A stretch of 64,000 nucleotides of DNA from Cloeon dipterum (Eukaryota > Arthropoda > Insecta > Ephemeroptera > Baetidae), in NCBI RefSeq assembly GCF_949628265.1, contig NC_088790.1, forward strand, positions 25,548,545-25,612,544, written 5' to 3'. Positions 25,701 to 37,419 of the stretch are shown here, piece by piece. Under the pieces are notes generated by a model. That model saw nothing but the letters and a program-made list of their open reading frames with translations, had not been told where the DNA came from and did not search any database. The position numbers and the translations under genes are program-made. Positions within the stretch are counted from its first letter, which is position 1, and every line of letters starts with the position of its first letter.

Positions 25701-26336
25701 TGTATAGAGAAAATGATACAATTTAAAAAAAATGAAGCATTAAATTTTCCAGGGGCTGGAGGAGATTTGTTTCAAACATCAACCGGAAAAACATATTACT
25801 TTAGACGTTCTGTCAAAATGGTACGTTACACACGTGGAGAGTCATTTACATTACCCTCTGCGAGTGTTCAAATAAATGCAATCCAACTCCAATTCTGAGT
25901 ATAAAAATTTAATCTTTTATAGTCATATAGTTTGATGCAAGCTGAATGTTGTAAAATCGGATCGCATATGGCGATATTCACTACCCTTGCAGACTTTAAA
26001 GCGTGGATGGGAACCATGGTGCCGGGTGCGTATTGAAAAATTAGGAAAATTAGATTCTTGTTCAGCAAATTAATTACAAAATTTTCAGTGTTAGGGACAT
26101 CAACTGCTTGGATCGTCATCGGCGCCACGTTTGATAATGGGGACGGAACAGACAGCTGGTGTCTCAATTACGAAAGGCTCCCCTACGGAATATTAAAAGA
26201 CATCAACAGATTTTATCGTTCCCTGCTCAACACACCTAATAGAATCTACTTAAATAAAAATGGCGCAACAATAGCAGGAACTAATGTTACGTCCGTTGGG
26301 GCAGGCCACTTTGTATGTGGCCCTCTGACTTTCTGA
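19713..26336 (+). CDS. CTLD-OBP fusion protein, copy A (30 exons, 1039 aa)
   Basis: Intact by hand splicing; every phase agrees. Exons: 19713-19763, 19814-19871, 19988-20123, 20649-20800, 20868-20897, 20953-20979, 21033-21059, 21413-21639, 21806-21847, 21900-21921, 21979-22131, 22188-22426, 22482-22535, 22593-22626, 22686-22750, 23090-23434, 23500-23568, 23620-23653, 23710-23774, 23831-23948, 24005-24249, 24299-24433, 24538-24573, 25189-25306, 25361-25467, 25523-25597, 25665-25701, 25753-25820, 25923-26025, 26089-26336. Domains: hydrophobic leader 1-17; basic segment with IIKCCGIARCIPK; Thr/Ser-rich stalk 161-236; CTLD1 about 258-388 (ends PYLCE); CTLD2 about 418-554 with QPD at 516-518; CTLD3 about 589-731; OBP domain about 732-863; CTLD4 about 901-1039. 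Leader and stalk suggest secretion or surface display. Ligand unknown; sugar binding by CTLD2 is inferred from QPD. Confidence 0.85.
24694..25055. repeat. TTAA-flanked MITE (R4), copy 1
   Basis: About 354 bases between TTAA tetranucleotides, almost wholly an imperfect inverted repeat: left end AAAGACCTCTTTGACG, right end CGTCAAAGACGAACTTT. Sits in the copy A intron between two OBP exons. Related copies at 36120-36505, 42580-42964 and, more distant, 57047-57410. TTAA targets point to the piggyBac superfamily. Confidence 0.75.
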
Positions 26337-27045
26337 AGAAATGGAAAAAAGATAAATCAAATTCTTCACTCACTTAAATTTAATAACGTGTAATGCTAAT
26401 TGTGTAGATCCTCATTCAGTTTTTCCTAACTTTTTAATCTAACCAGTAGGAATGATCCCTTAAATCGATTTGTAATTAGCCTTTTAGTGTGGCACATGAC
26501 AAAGTGAGCTCAATATATTGTTTCAAACATTTTCTGCTTGTCATTTTTGCATTATTTGTTGGTGTGATTTAAATTAAAATAATATTTTATTGTTTTCCAC
26601 TGTAATGTTTTGAATCATGAGCAATAAACAACAATAATAACAGTCATACTTAATTCAATCTCTTTTATTTTAAGTTTAAAAAGTTGTCTAATGTGGGTAA
26701 TTAGGTTTTAAACAGTACAAACGTTCAATAAAATTCTCTTCAATTGTCTGCTGATATTATCACAATCCTATAATATACACTTTTATTAACTTTAAGTAAT
26801 TTATTCCCATCTGCGGCAATCTCTCATGTGAGCTAAATTGATCTCTGTATAGTTAATTATATTCTTTCAGTGCGCGCGGGTACAGAGGCAGTTTTGCGTG
26901 AATGCGTTGCAGTGCACGGCTCCGCGGCTGATCATGCCTCGCTCCCGTTTACGACACACATAGAATAAACTCAAACATAGTACAAATTTAATGCCATTTA
27001 TTCAGAAAAATAGTAGTTTTGTAATTTTTATACTCTATTTACATT
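26337..27045. other. Copy A 3' region
   Basis: 3' UTR and spacer; its first 350 bases resemble the region after copy B (33008-33330), including GTGTGGCACATG and CTTTTTAATCTAACC. A short GC-rich patch at 26870-26950 is not recognised. Confidence 0.45.
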
Positions 27046-27103
27046 CCTCCGAGTCGAGCAATCAGGCGTCAAACTACCCCCAACTTCTGGCTGCCGTCTT
27101 TAG
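27046..27103 (+). pseudogene. Relic of the ALAS terminal exon
   Basis: From about 27063 it reads QASNYPQLLAAVF where ALAS ends [12 protein letters not shown], and the following bases resemble the ALAS 3' UTR. No other ALAS exon is nearby. It marks the left edge of the segment duplicated from the ALAS-copy A junction to make copy B. Confidence 0.8.
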
Positions 27104-27480
27104 TTTTTTATACGTCACACATTTACACTGGACCAATTTATATATGATGAAATCGAGCAAAATAATATTAAACGCTCGCGGTCACCAGTATCACCACCCA
27201 TTTGGTGGAAACAAATGTATAGCTTCAGATGGGAGATCACGTGTATCTTATTCTGAATAAAAAACATTTTCAGTAGATCATTAAAATTTTCCATTGATTA
27301 CGTATAGTTTCCCTTCCATTGTCTCATCATCGCTATATGGAAGCTGAATTTCGGTCATCACTTTTTGAAAGGAATTGACGTCATTGTGCACGTTATCGGA
27401 AATACACAAAAAAAAGTTGTCACAGCAGTCAGTATGAAAAACGTTCCTGTGTAAGAGGGGCTTAATAGCAACCTATAAAA
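27104..27480 (+). other. Duplicated ALAS 3' UTR and upstream region of copy B
   Basis: Diverged copy of 19236-19712; shared TCATCA(C/T)TTTTT.AAAGG.AAT...TTGACGTCA shortly before the copy B start. Confidence 0.55.
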
Positions 27481-30400
27481 ATGAATTCATTTTCATGGGT
27501 TCTGGCACTGATTTTTCTTTCAGTAATTTATTTCTTTAACTTTAATTGGATTTGTTGACTTTTATAATTTATTCAAAGGTTTTTGAAAATCTCGCAAAAG
27601 TCCATAAGATATCGAAATTTGCTATAAGAAACAAAGGTAAGACTTTAAAATACGCTCGATTAAATTTAAAATAAAAGTTTAATATTTAATGTTTAATTTG
27701 TCAAAGTTGATTCTTCATTTTCAGGAAGGCGTATTCATATAATTAAATGTTGCGGAATCGCGAGGTGCATCCCTAAGTTCAAGAAAAGCAGACGTGTGAC
27801 GGCGGCAAACAATTCCTATAATTTGTCCATTGACAACAAATTATCTTCAACTCATGAGTATTCTATTTTTTAAATACATTTAAAGTCATATTGAATAGTT
27901 AAAAATATAAAAAGTCATTCATTTTTTTCGTTCCGTGCGCTGATGACAATCATGAACTTTTTAAATATTAAAATCTTTAAACATTTTATAAATTAATTGC
28001 AATTTATGGGATCAATTTTTAGTATGCTTCTAAGTGAAGTTTAATAACAAAACGTGTTTCGGAAAACAGGGAAAGTGTACTTTGGGGGTCAAAACAATTG
28101 GAAAACTGTTTGGAAAAACACGGAACTATATACATTTTGGATAATTTTCCAATATAGAATTTCTTGTCATTGATCGATGACTTATGGCTTTTATTTTTAC
28201 AGAATCTTGTTGCCGTCAAATCAGGAAAGCGATAATCTTGGCGAAGCCACTAATGATCTTGATGCTCTAACCTCGCCTGAATTAGACATGCCATCCATCC
28301 CAGGTAGACAAAAGTTTTGAGGCGGTGGGGCTTTTTTGAAGTGATTTAATCAGCTCAAGAGCAGATCCTGTTGCTAGCTTATAGGATTACCTTTAATTTT
28401 CTTCTTCAATTTGGGTCAAAACGCGTGCATTTTTTGTCAGCATGAAATTAGAGTATTAATGTTTTTGCAGATTCAAGCACCCTTAGAACGAATTTTGATT
28501 CAGCTACGTTTTTGAATTCAAAAACGACGCTCACAACATTGGCTGAGGAAAGCATCACGACTTCAACAACACAACAATATGCTTCTGAAGGTGCAAACTT
28601 TAATTTCCAAATTGGAGATGATAAAAAATTTCATTTAAAACATTAACACTCAAGCAACTAGCACATCTACCACATCAACCGAGACATTTTCTACTACCGG
28701 AGGGCCGATAACTGAAATAAATTCCACGACTAGAGCAGTTACATCAACAACGACCGTGGCAAATAATGAAAAGGTATGATAAAAAATTAATAAAGCTAAT
28801 TTAAGTGAGCATCGTGCATTCACAGATTGACAAAAATTTATTCACTTTCCCAAGTATTTCTCTTAATAAATTTAAATTCATCTAATTGCAGCCATGCAAT
28901 TCTTCAAGGTGCAGCAAACTCGATGTTCCATCGGTATATTATATTATTAAAAGTTATTTCAAGCTAATATTGTTCATTTAATTAAATTTCACAGAGCAAT
29001 TCTAATTTATCCGGAGGTTTACAATTAAATATAATTTTTTGCGAATATATTACGTAATTTTAAATTACCGCTGCAGGCAAATTCGTCACAAAAGTTGACA
29101 CGTCATTTTTCGTGATGCCGATCACCGCAACGCAGATGCAGGCAGCACAAAATTGCCTCTCTATGAAGATGTCTCTTATCTCGATGCTGGACATTTTGAA
29201 ACTCGATTTCTTGCATAGCCTTATTTCAGGTCTTCCTTTACCCCAATAAATATAAAATATTTAGACATATTTAAATTGAATTAGATCTAAATATTTCGGC
29301 AATTTGGACCGCTGGCTCAAACGAGGGGAACGGCTCTTGCGACGCGGACGCTTTGCTCTCATTTGCTTGGTGCGGGAAAAACGTCGAATTAGATGTGGCC
29401 ATCCAGAAAAAAATCACTACACCGATGTCCGTCGTCGAACTCGCTCAAAAAGCTTTGGCTCTAACAGCGAACAAGACACTAACGGCGCTTCCATCCATCT
29501 CCAAACTACCGTATTTATGCGAAGTTGGGTTTTTAAATAAAATTTTAGCAAAATTTTGAAATGACGTCTTCTCCAGCCTAACGCAGATTTATACAGAGAC
29601 AGTTGCTCCACCTTAAAATGTGTGAAAGACGTAACGAAATCAAAATTTTCAGGTTAATTCTTATTGTATGACATGAAAATGTGGCCCACAGGTCTCACTG
29701 GTGGATGCATCTGGGAACCTGAAAGGTATTATTGTACTGAAAAAATAAATGGAACATATTTTCATACTCAAAACACGAAACAGATAGCGAGAAGTTTGGT
29801 AAATGGACTTCAGATTGTGGCACACACTACTTGTTCTCCAAGAAATTGGTAAATGAAAATTTTTAATTTAAAAATTGCGCCAGTTTTTGCTTTAAAAGCT
29901 TCTGAAGTAAATCTCATAATATTTACCATTTATTTTGAATCAATTTACGTCGCAAAGCCAGTCCGTGCAATGTCTCAAAGTAGATTCCTCCAAATTGTTA
30001 AGAAATTTTTGGATTTTACCTAACAATTAATGTAATTAAAATTGAAATACGCAAGAAAGTCTGTTCGTATTACGTTCAGAAAATTAAAATTGCAATTGAA
30101 TTATGTTAAAACCAAGAAACTTCAGTTTTGTTTCATTTAAGAGGATTAAAATTATCTTAACCAATGCTAACCTAACAACATTTTGAATATTGGCAGTAGA
30201 GTGTGTGTAGCAAACTGTCTCAATGCGAGATTCTCTTCAGTTATTTATTGTTGTTGGTTTTCACAGGGAACGTGGCAGCAGAACATGAATTTTTGCTGCA
30301 GTTTAGGCCTCAAACCCATTTGGTTCAGGAATTCTTCACACATGCAATGCTTCTCTAAATTAACAAAAGCCAACTGGACGCTAAACTGGAACTTTTGGAC

Positions 30401-33007
30401 GGCGGGACGCGCGATGGGCGCCTGGGGCCGCTGGGCTTGGTGCTCCGGCTCGCAAGCCGTCCCTTTCCCCGACGGAATAAATTGGGCCGCGGGACAGCCG
30501 GATAATTCAAATCCAGAAGATCTTTGCGTCCACATGCAGGTTGATCGAAATGGCACTGGAGTCTTTTTAACGGACAGAAACTGCAGTCACAAATACCTGA
30601 TCGCCTGCCAGGTATTCGAGTCGCTTTTATTTAGAGAAAATGCAAGAAAAGAGTGAATCGAATAAAATCCTTTAACAGGGTGAAGTGCTGCCAAAAATTT
30701 CTAACTGCTCTTCACCGAAATGTCCAACTGAGTGCAGGAGAAATGTAAAATAAATTAATAATGTATAGCCATTTACTATTTTTTAATTGTTAATAGGAAA
30801 ACTATTTTACCACTGATTTGAAGCTGCGAGGTAAACGTTCATACATATTTCACTCAGTTGGAAAGTTACTCAAAACTTTTCTTAGATTTATTCACCCATG
30901 GTTCTTGGAACTCTGTGTGTGGAAAGGAGTATTTATTCTCTAAAATATCGGTATGCAATGTGGCAAATTATTATTTTAATACGGCACAAATTTAATCTGA
31001 TTTTAAGACCACTTGGCTTGACGCTTGGAAATACTGCTGCTCTGTTGGAATGAAGTTGGCGGCTGTTCATGAATTCGATGATTTGAAATGTCTTTCGAAA
31101 ATGATCAACAGATATCCAGAAGCATGTGTGCTTAAAAAACTTAAATATTACCCACAGAGTGCACATATTTCTTTTTATTAGTTTATCCCCATCAAACAAA
31201 TCGGGATTTTTGGACTTCTGGAACGAACTCGGACTGCGCCGGTCCTCATTACTGGTGTTCTGATGGTGAAAAATTGAATTTGAACCGCTTGCCCAACTGG
31301 AAAGGCGGCCGTTTGCCTTCCCAGGAGGCCGGAAACTGTATTTTCGTCAATCTGTCCAACGTCACTGTGAATGCGTCAGTGCTGGGAGCTGACGTGTGTT
31401 CGACGCAAAAACAATTCCTCTGCGAGGTTTGCACTTTACAGAAAACCGAACAATAAATTCTGACCGGATTCGCAGGTGCTACAAACAGGAAATAAATCCG
31501 TACAAATCAAAAGGAGTTGTCAGGAAATGTTGGACGTTAGTGACCTAGAAATCGAGGAACACATCATGAACATCTCTGCGCTGCAATCTCCAGTCAAAAG
31601 AAATTTGATGGTGTGATATGTTTTATTAATACATCATACATGAAAAACTATAAAGAAATTTTAAATTAACAAAATAAAAATGTACTATGTTCCAGTGCTA
31701 CATAAGATGCTGCGGGATTCGCGGAGAAGTGGTGAATTTATAGATTTTTAACAAAAAACTAACTAAAAATAAATAATGATTTTATTCCCATTAAATAATA
31801 CTATATTCATAGCACAAAAAGAAACCCAGATTTTTATTCTTGCTCGTGGAGGGTCCCGAATAAAAATTAATACAAGATTTGTATACAGATAAAATATGGC
31901 CAACTGTTGACCGGACACGTAATTCGAAACTTGGAAGAACTGACATTTGATGACCCACCCCTGATGCAATCATCATTTGACGGATACGAAAAATGCTCAT
32001 CAATTTGTATAGAGCAAAATATATAGTTTTCACGAGTGAAATATTTTTATCTTTTAAAGATGACACCGATGAGTGCAGGATGTATTCAGAAATGTTTTAC
32101 TGCGGCAAGAAAACTGATCCAACCCTAACAATGGCATTGCTGGACACCAACAAAGATGGACCAAATGTATGTATGAGATGTTTAGAGCAAATCATAAAAA
32201 GTTTGTTTCGAATTTGTTGAAATAGGTTGTGGCTTCACCAACAGGAGCAATAAACACAAAATACCGAACTTGTTTAGATTTTGGTCCATGCGTTACTGAT
32301 GTAATGTTACAATTTCAAATAGATCTAATGATAAACAATTGACGTTATGTATTTTGAAAGGCTGCGGCTGTAAATGAGTTGCGACTTACTGGAAGATGTA
32401 TAGAAAAATTGTGCAAACTTAAAATGTGGCGTATGTAACACGAATCATAAAAATTTCCAGGGAGTAGAGGAGCAATATATCAAACATCAACTGGAAAAAA
32501 ATATTACTTTAAATTTTCCGGCCCTATGGTACGTTACAAAAACTTAAAAGAGAAACATAAAGTCATACTCTGTGCAAGTGTTTTTTGTACCAAAACTTTT
32601 TCTTTATTAGTTACACAGTGCGATGCACCTTGAATGCTGTAAAATCGGATCGCATTTGGCAATTTTCTCTACCCTGGCGGACTATAGAGCGTGGATGGCA
32701 ACTATGGTGCCGTGTGCGTATTGAAAAATTAGGAAAATTGATTCTTCTTCATCAAAATACTTGAAAATTTTCAGTGTTGACGTCAAGTTCTTGGATCGGC
32801 TTCGGCCCCACGTTTGATAATGGGGACGGAACAGACAGCTGGTGTCTCAATTACGAAAGGCTCCCCAACGGAATATTAACAAACATTAACTCATTCTATC
32901 GCTCCATCAGCTCACCTAATGGAATCTCTTTAAATAAAGTAGGCCCAACAATAGCAGGTGCTAATGCTTTGTTGGGCCACTTTGTATGTGGCCCTCTGAC
33001 TTTCTGA
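27481..33007 (+). CDS. CTLD-OBP fusion protein, copy B (28 exons, 988 aa)
   Basis: Intact by hand splicing. Exons: 27481-27522, 27579-27636, 27725-27857, 28203-28303, 28471-28590, 28655-28773, 28892-28933, 28995-29016, 29077-29229, 29285-29523, 29577-29630, 29692-29725, 29784-29848, 30267-30611, 30679-30744, 30797-30830, 30886-30950, 31008-31125, 31182-31426, 31476-31610, 31696-31731, 31889-32006, 32060-32166, 32226-32300, 32361-32397, 32461-32528, 32611-32713, 32775-33007. Same order as copy A: leader, basic CCG segment, Thr/Ser stalk, CTLD1-3, OBP, CTLD4. It lacks the three 27-30 base exons that copy A has before the stalk, and its stalk is split by an extra intron. CTLD2 keeps QPD. It is the closest paralogue of copy A. 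Confidence 0.85.
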
Positions 33008-34011
33008 AGATATTAAAATTTCCATTCACTTTATTAACAGAAGGTTCCCGTGCATTCAGTTATTTCTAACTTTTTAATTTAACCATAGTAAAAATAATCC
33101 CTAAAGTCAGCTTGTAATTGACCTATAGGGTGTGGCACATGGGAGGGTTTTGCTCCGCACTTTTATGCAGTTTCTGTTTGTCATTTTTGCATTTTTTCAT
33201 GTATGTGTTTCAATGAAAATAAGGAAATAATAATATATATGTATTAATAATAACTCTCGACTATAATCATGTGCAATAAACAAAAATATTTTCCAAACAA
33301 AAAAATGTACAGTCGTATTTCATTTAATCTCAATTGCTATATAAATATTGCATCTGGATCTGGGTGTTAAATTAAAATACAATATTTTAGGAAAGTGTTT
33401 TTTTATTGAAGGTTCAAAACACAATAAAGTTATTACTGGGCAGTCGGATAGTCTAATCCCGCCTGCTGGTTGAAACAATTATTTCCTACACACTTGATGC
33501 ACGAAACTTTCTCAGACCGATTTGGAATCTAGAGTTGAAACCCTGAATGATCTCCCTCCTGTCAAATTAAAGAATAAATATTGTTAATAAATAATATTGT
33601 TGCAATAAAAAATGTATTTATTCATTTCTTTTATTACACAAATTTCAAATCTCCCAACTCAAAAGATTTCTAATTTTCAGAAGCTCCCTCATTTGGACAT
33701 GGGAAGTTCCGTGTAATCGTTTCAGTGCTGTTTGGAAGATAATTTCTCTTTATAGCTGGATTTCGAACTGTCAGAATTTTTATTTCAAATTTATACATTT
33801 TAAATTATTACAAATTCACGTCTCGCTGCCGCGTGCACAGGCATTCGATGATGATTCTGGAGATTATCATTTGCTTAGAGAAATAATAGTCCCACCGATC
33901 ATGCTGTCAAAGGGATAAGTGAGAATTAAATAGTACTATTATATTATATGAGAGACGGTTGATCGCGAGAGGCAGTCGCCGCGATGACGAGTTTGAGGGA
34001 CGGCTCGGTAC
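33008..34011. other. Copy B 3' region and spacer
   Basis: Up to about 33330 it resembles the copy A 3' region. From there to 34011 nothing is recognised. Confidence 0.4.
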
Positions 34012-34356
34012 CAGGGTTCGCAATAACCCGCATTTTCCCGTTATTATGCAATCTTATGAATTTTTTTCCGAAACACATGCATTTATATTGAAGATAAAAA
34101 AAATCTCATGATGGATGGTAAAAAATAAGGATTTTTACAAAATCAGTATAAAAGCCACTATGGTTTTACCAAAAGGCCAAATATTTTAAGTAGTTTGCCA
34201 AAATTTCTTACTTTTTTAAGCGCGAAATTGGATCTTTTCGGGGTTCAATTCAGAAAATGCGGAAAACCCCAAAACTGGTGGTTTTTTCCTGCTGTTTTTT
34301 TTTCGCTAAAAAACCAGTAATGCATTTTTGGCGCATTGCGAAATTGGCGAACCCTG
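34012..34356. repeat. hAT-like MITE (R3), complete copy 1
   Basis: 345 bases with ends CAGGGTTCGC and GCGAACCCTG. Flanked by imperfect 8-base repeats CTCGGTAC and CCCGGCAC (6 of 8 match), the length hAT elements leave. No coding frame. Same size and ends as the element at 60087-60430. Confidence 0.7.
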
Positions 34357-34572
34357 CCCGGCACGATCAAGAGAGCTGAAATTTAAGGGGTCAAAGGGCG
34401 TGCCATTAGTGCGCTAATCATATTATATATTTCAGTTTAGCTATGTATTGCAGAAATTCGCGACACGCTGTTAAAAAAATATATATGTACATCACCAACT
34501 AGGCCTCAAAGGCCGCTTGATAATAAAGCGATTGTCTCGTTCAAAGGGGACCTTGTGACAGTCAGCATCAGC

Positions 34573-37200
34573 ATGTTGAGGAAGAACACAGTCGTCGGGC
34601 TTGTCATTGGCTTCGCGCTGCTCTTTTTTGCCGCTCACGTGCTCGCTGAAGATGATGAGCCTCCAAGGGTCGTTCTTGACGATTTGGGCACTCTGATCGG
34701 GAAGGAGAGTCTCACGCGAAACAACAGGACGATCCACAGCTTCCAAGGCATACCTTTTGCTGAACCTCCGTCAGGGATCAACAGGTTTCAGGTATAAATA
34801 TTATCAAAAATTTGTAATTTATTTGAAATTTAATTAAATTTACATTTAATTAACAGCCTAATTTCATTTCTATCTCTTTATACTTTTGATAAAACATTTT
34901 ACAGCCTCCAATTCCAAAATCATGGAGTGGCGATCTGCTCGCAACAAGCCCCGGCATTCGCTGCATTCAACCAGAATATAAAGAGCTCATTCAAAGGGTT
35001 CGCAGGCACTTGGTGTGGGAGGATTTGGAACACAGAAATAATTTTTCTCGGCCCGATCCGGAAGACTGCCTCACTTTGAATGTCTACACGCCTGATGTAA
35101 CAAAACCTTGAGCGTTATTCATTCAATTAATTAAATTATCACACAGTTGACTCACAACGGATCTCTTCCGGTCGTGGTTTACTATCACGGAGGCTCGTTC
35201 ATGATTGGCTCAGAGATCAGCTTCAGGCCCGACTTTCTCCTAGACAGGGATGTCATCCTGGTCGTGCCACAATACAGACTTGGCCCATTCGGTAATTTAT
35301 AATCTTAATAACGCACTGACATTTTTTTAAAACTCTTAATAGGATTTCTTTCACTGCAAAATGAAATCATTCCTGGCAACGCCGGCCTTTTGGACGCTTT
35401 GGAGGCGTTAAAATGGGTAAACAAACACATAAGCAAGTTTGGCGGAAACAAAGGTCAAGTGACAGTATTCGGTCACAGCGCTGGCGCGTGTATTGCCAAC
35501 TACTTGATGCTCAGTCCGTTAACTGAAGGTATAAATTGTTCGTTAAAATTGAAATATTCGACTAAAAACACGCACTCATTTTAATATCAAGGCCTGTTGC
35601 ACGGTGTGATCATGAACAGCGGCTCCGCAATTCCGTCTTTTGCGCTGGACGATTCGCCCGTGAAAGAGGCCAGGACAGTTGCACTCAAGGCCGGCTGCCT
35701 TGGTGACGACCAGGAAGTGTCCTTGTGCATGCGGAATTTAACTGCCGAAAATCTGCTATCGGCGTTCGTCACGTACAGCAAATTGGGATCGTTTAAAGGA
35801 GGACTCCCAGTTGTGTCCAGACCGGACGAGCCGGCAGACACGAAATTCTTGCCGGATAATCCTGCCGACCTGGCCAAAAAAGGAGCGTTCCTCAACGTGC
35901 CAATCTTGGCTGGCGTCACCAGGCATGATTCCATGTGGATGGTCGATCGTGAGTGTCTGCTCCACTTCTGGGAAATTTTAACATTTTATTTTTTCAGTTT
36001 TCCACGGCGGCTTGAGTAGGTTAGGAGTGCAAGATAATGAAACCTACATCCGGGAAAACCTAATTGATCATCTAATAATGAAATTTTTTAGTAAGGATAT
36101 TATTATTTTATTATTACTATTAATTTTTTGACTGTATCTTTGACGAAGTTTCTGAGCACACCAATTGATTCTTGAGGGTTGAATTAGGTAAAGTGGATAG
36201 TTTTTCCGACCAAAAAGTCCAGCGCGACGTGTGAACTTTTTTCCCGCCAAAACAATATGAACGTTTATGCGAGAAGTGCGCATGCGTCAGAGCTGGTTTG
36301 AGCACTTGCAGAGAGACCGCCCTGTACGAATGACTTCTTTGCCAGTTCTCACGCATGCGCTGCTTTCGCATTCATATTGTTTTGGCGGGAAAAAAAGTTC
36401 GCACGTCGCGCTGGACGTTTTAGCCGGAAAAATATCCACTTCACCTAATTCGAGCCTCAAGAATCGATTTGTGTGCCCAGAAACTTCGTCAAAGACGGTC
36501 TTTAAGGTTTGTTTAAATGTAACGGTGTTATACTGCATTATTTTTTACAGGAACAAAAGATCCCGTTGGAGCTATAAATGATTTGGTTGAGCGCAGATAT
36601 TTCAGTTATGTGACCCCTGAAAAGAGGGGCAACTTCACAGAAATCCTTGCTGGAGTTTTGGACGTAATTTTGAGACTGATCACTAAATCACTATTTTTAT
36701 TATTATTATTCTGGTTTTAAGGTCATGTCCACACTCACAATGAAAGCCCCAGCGCTCCAAATGGCTAAACTGAATAGCAAAGCGGATAATTACCTCTACA
36801 CTTTCGATTACAAAGGTCGTCATCACCTTCCATTCAACGGTATTAACGATCCGAACGGCTTGTTTAAAGAAGGTGCCGACAGTTAATTAAGCAGTGATAA
36901 CAAATTTTGATTTATATAATAATTGCTCTAGGGGTTTGCCACAGCGACGACATGATCTACTTGACTCCGAAAATTGCCGATTCTTTTAACGAAGAGGAAA
37001 CCGCCATATCGAATTTAATGGTGGATCTGTGGGCGAATTTCATCATTTCCGGCAATCCCAATGAGCCGAAAACGTTATCGATGCCTTATTGGCCGAAGTA
37101 CAACTCGACGGAAAAGTTCTACTATGAAATCAACATCGTGGCAAAAGCTAAGAAAGATTTCACCAACGAATTCACTGCTGCCATCCAAGACGGCTTATAA
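34573..37200 (+). CDS. Secreted carboxylesterase (alpha/beta hydrolase, 9 exons, 574 aa)
   Basis: Type-B carboxylesterase. Exons: 34573-34791, 34905-35096, 35147-35291, 35343-35528, 35592-35948, 35998-36090, 36551-36663, 36722-36872, 36932-37200; phases agree. The start MLRKNTVVG opens a signal peptide ending near AHVLAE. Motifs: FQGIPFAEPP, EDCLTLNVYTP, YYHGGSF (oxyanion hole), NAGLLDALEALKWV, FGHSAGA (nucleophile Ser231; the usual residue before Ser is Glu or Gln), and GVCHSDD with catalytic His489. The acid position in GVTRHD is Asp360 where most members have Glu. All triad positions are filled by usable residues, so activity is likely. No C-terminal anchor. Substrate unknown. Its place inside the lectin array looks like an older bystander gene or later insertion. 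Confidence 0.92.
36120..36505. repeat. TTAA-flanked MITE (R4), copy 2
   Basis: Lies in the carboxylesterase intron 6 between TTAA at 36120-36123 and 36502-36505. Long imperfect inverted repeat; inner arms share GCATGCG and AGAGACCGCC with copies 1 and 3. Confidence 0.7.
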
Positions 37201-37419
37201 CAAAATCCTTGCCAACAGAAATTTGTTTGCTTTAACATTCTTCTTTATATAAATGCAATTTTCACAAAATTTATAACATTGTTTCCTAAACTAGCTATAT
37301 AGATCTTCTGCAAGATTGAATTAATTTTAAACAAACCACAGTGGAAATTTTTGTAAACTTTTCAACCCTTCAAACTTAGCCGAGCAATTAATTAGTAATT
37401 TAAATTAATATATGAATTT
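37201..37419. other. Carboxylesterase 3' region
   Basis: AT-rich, nothing recognised. Confidence 0.35.
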
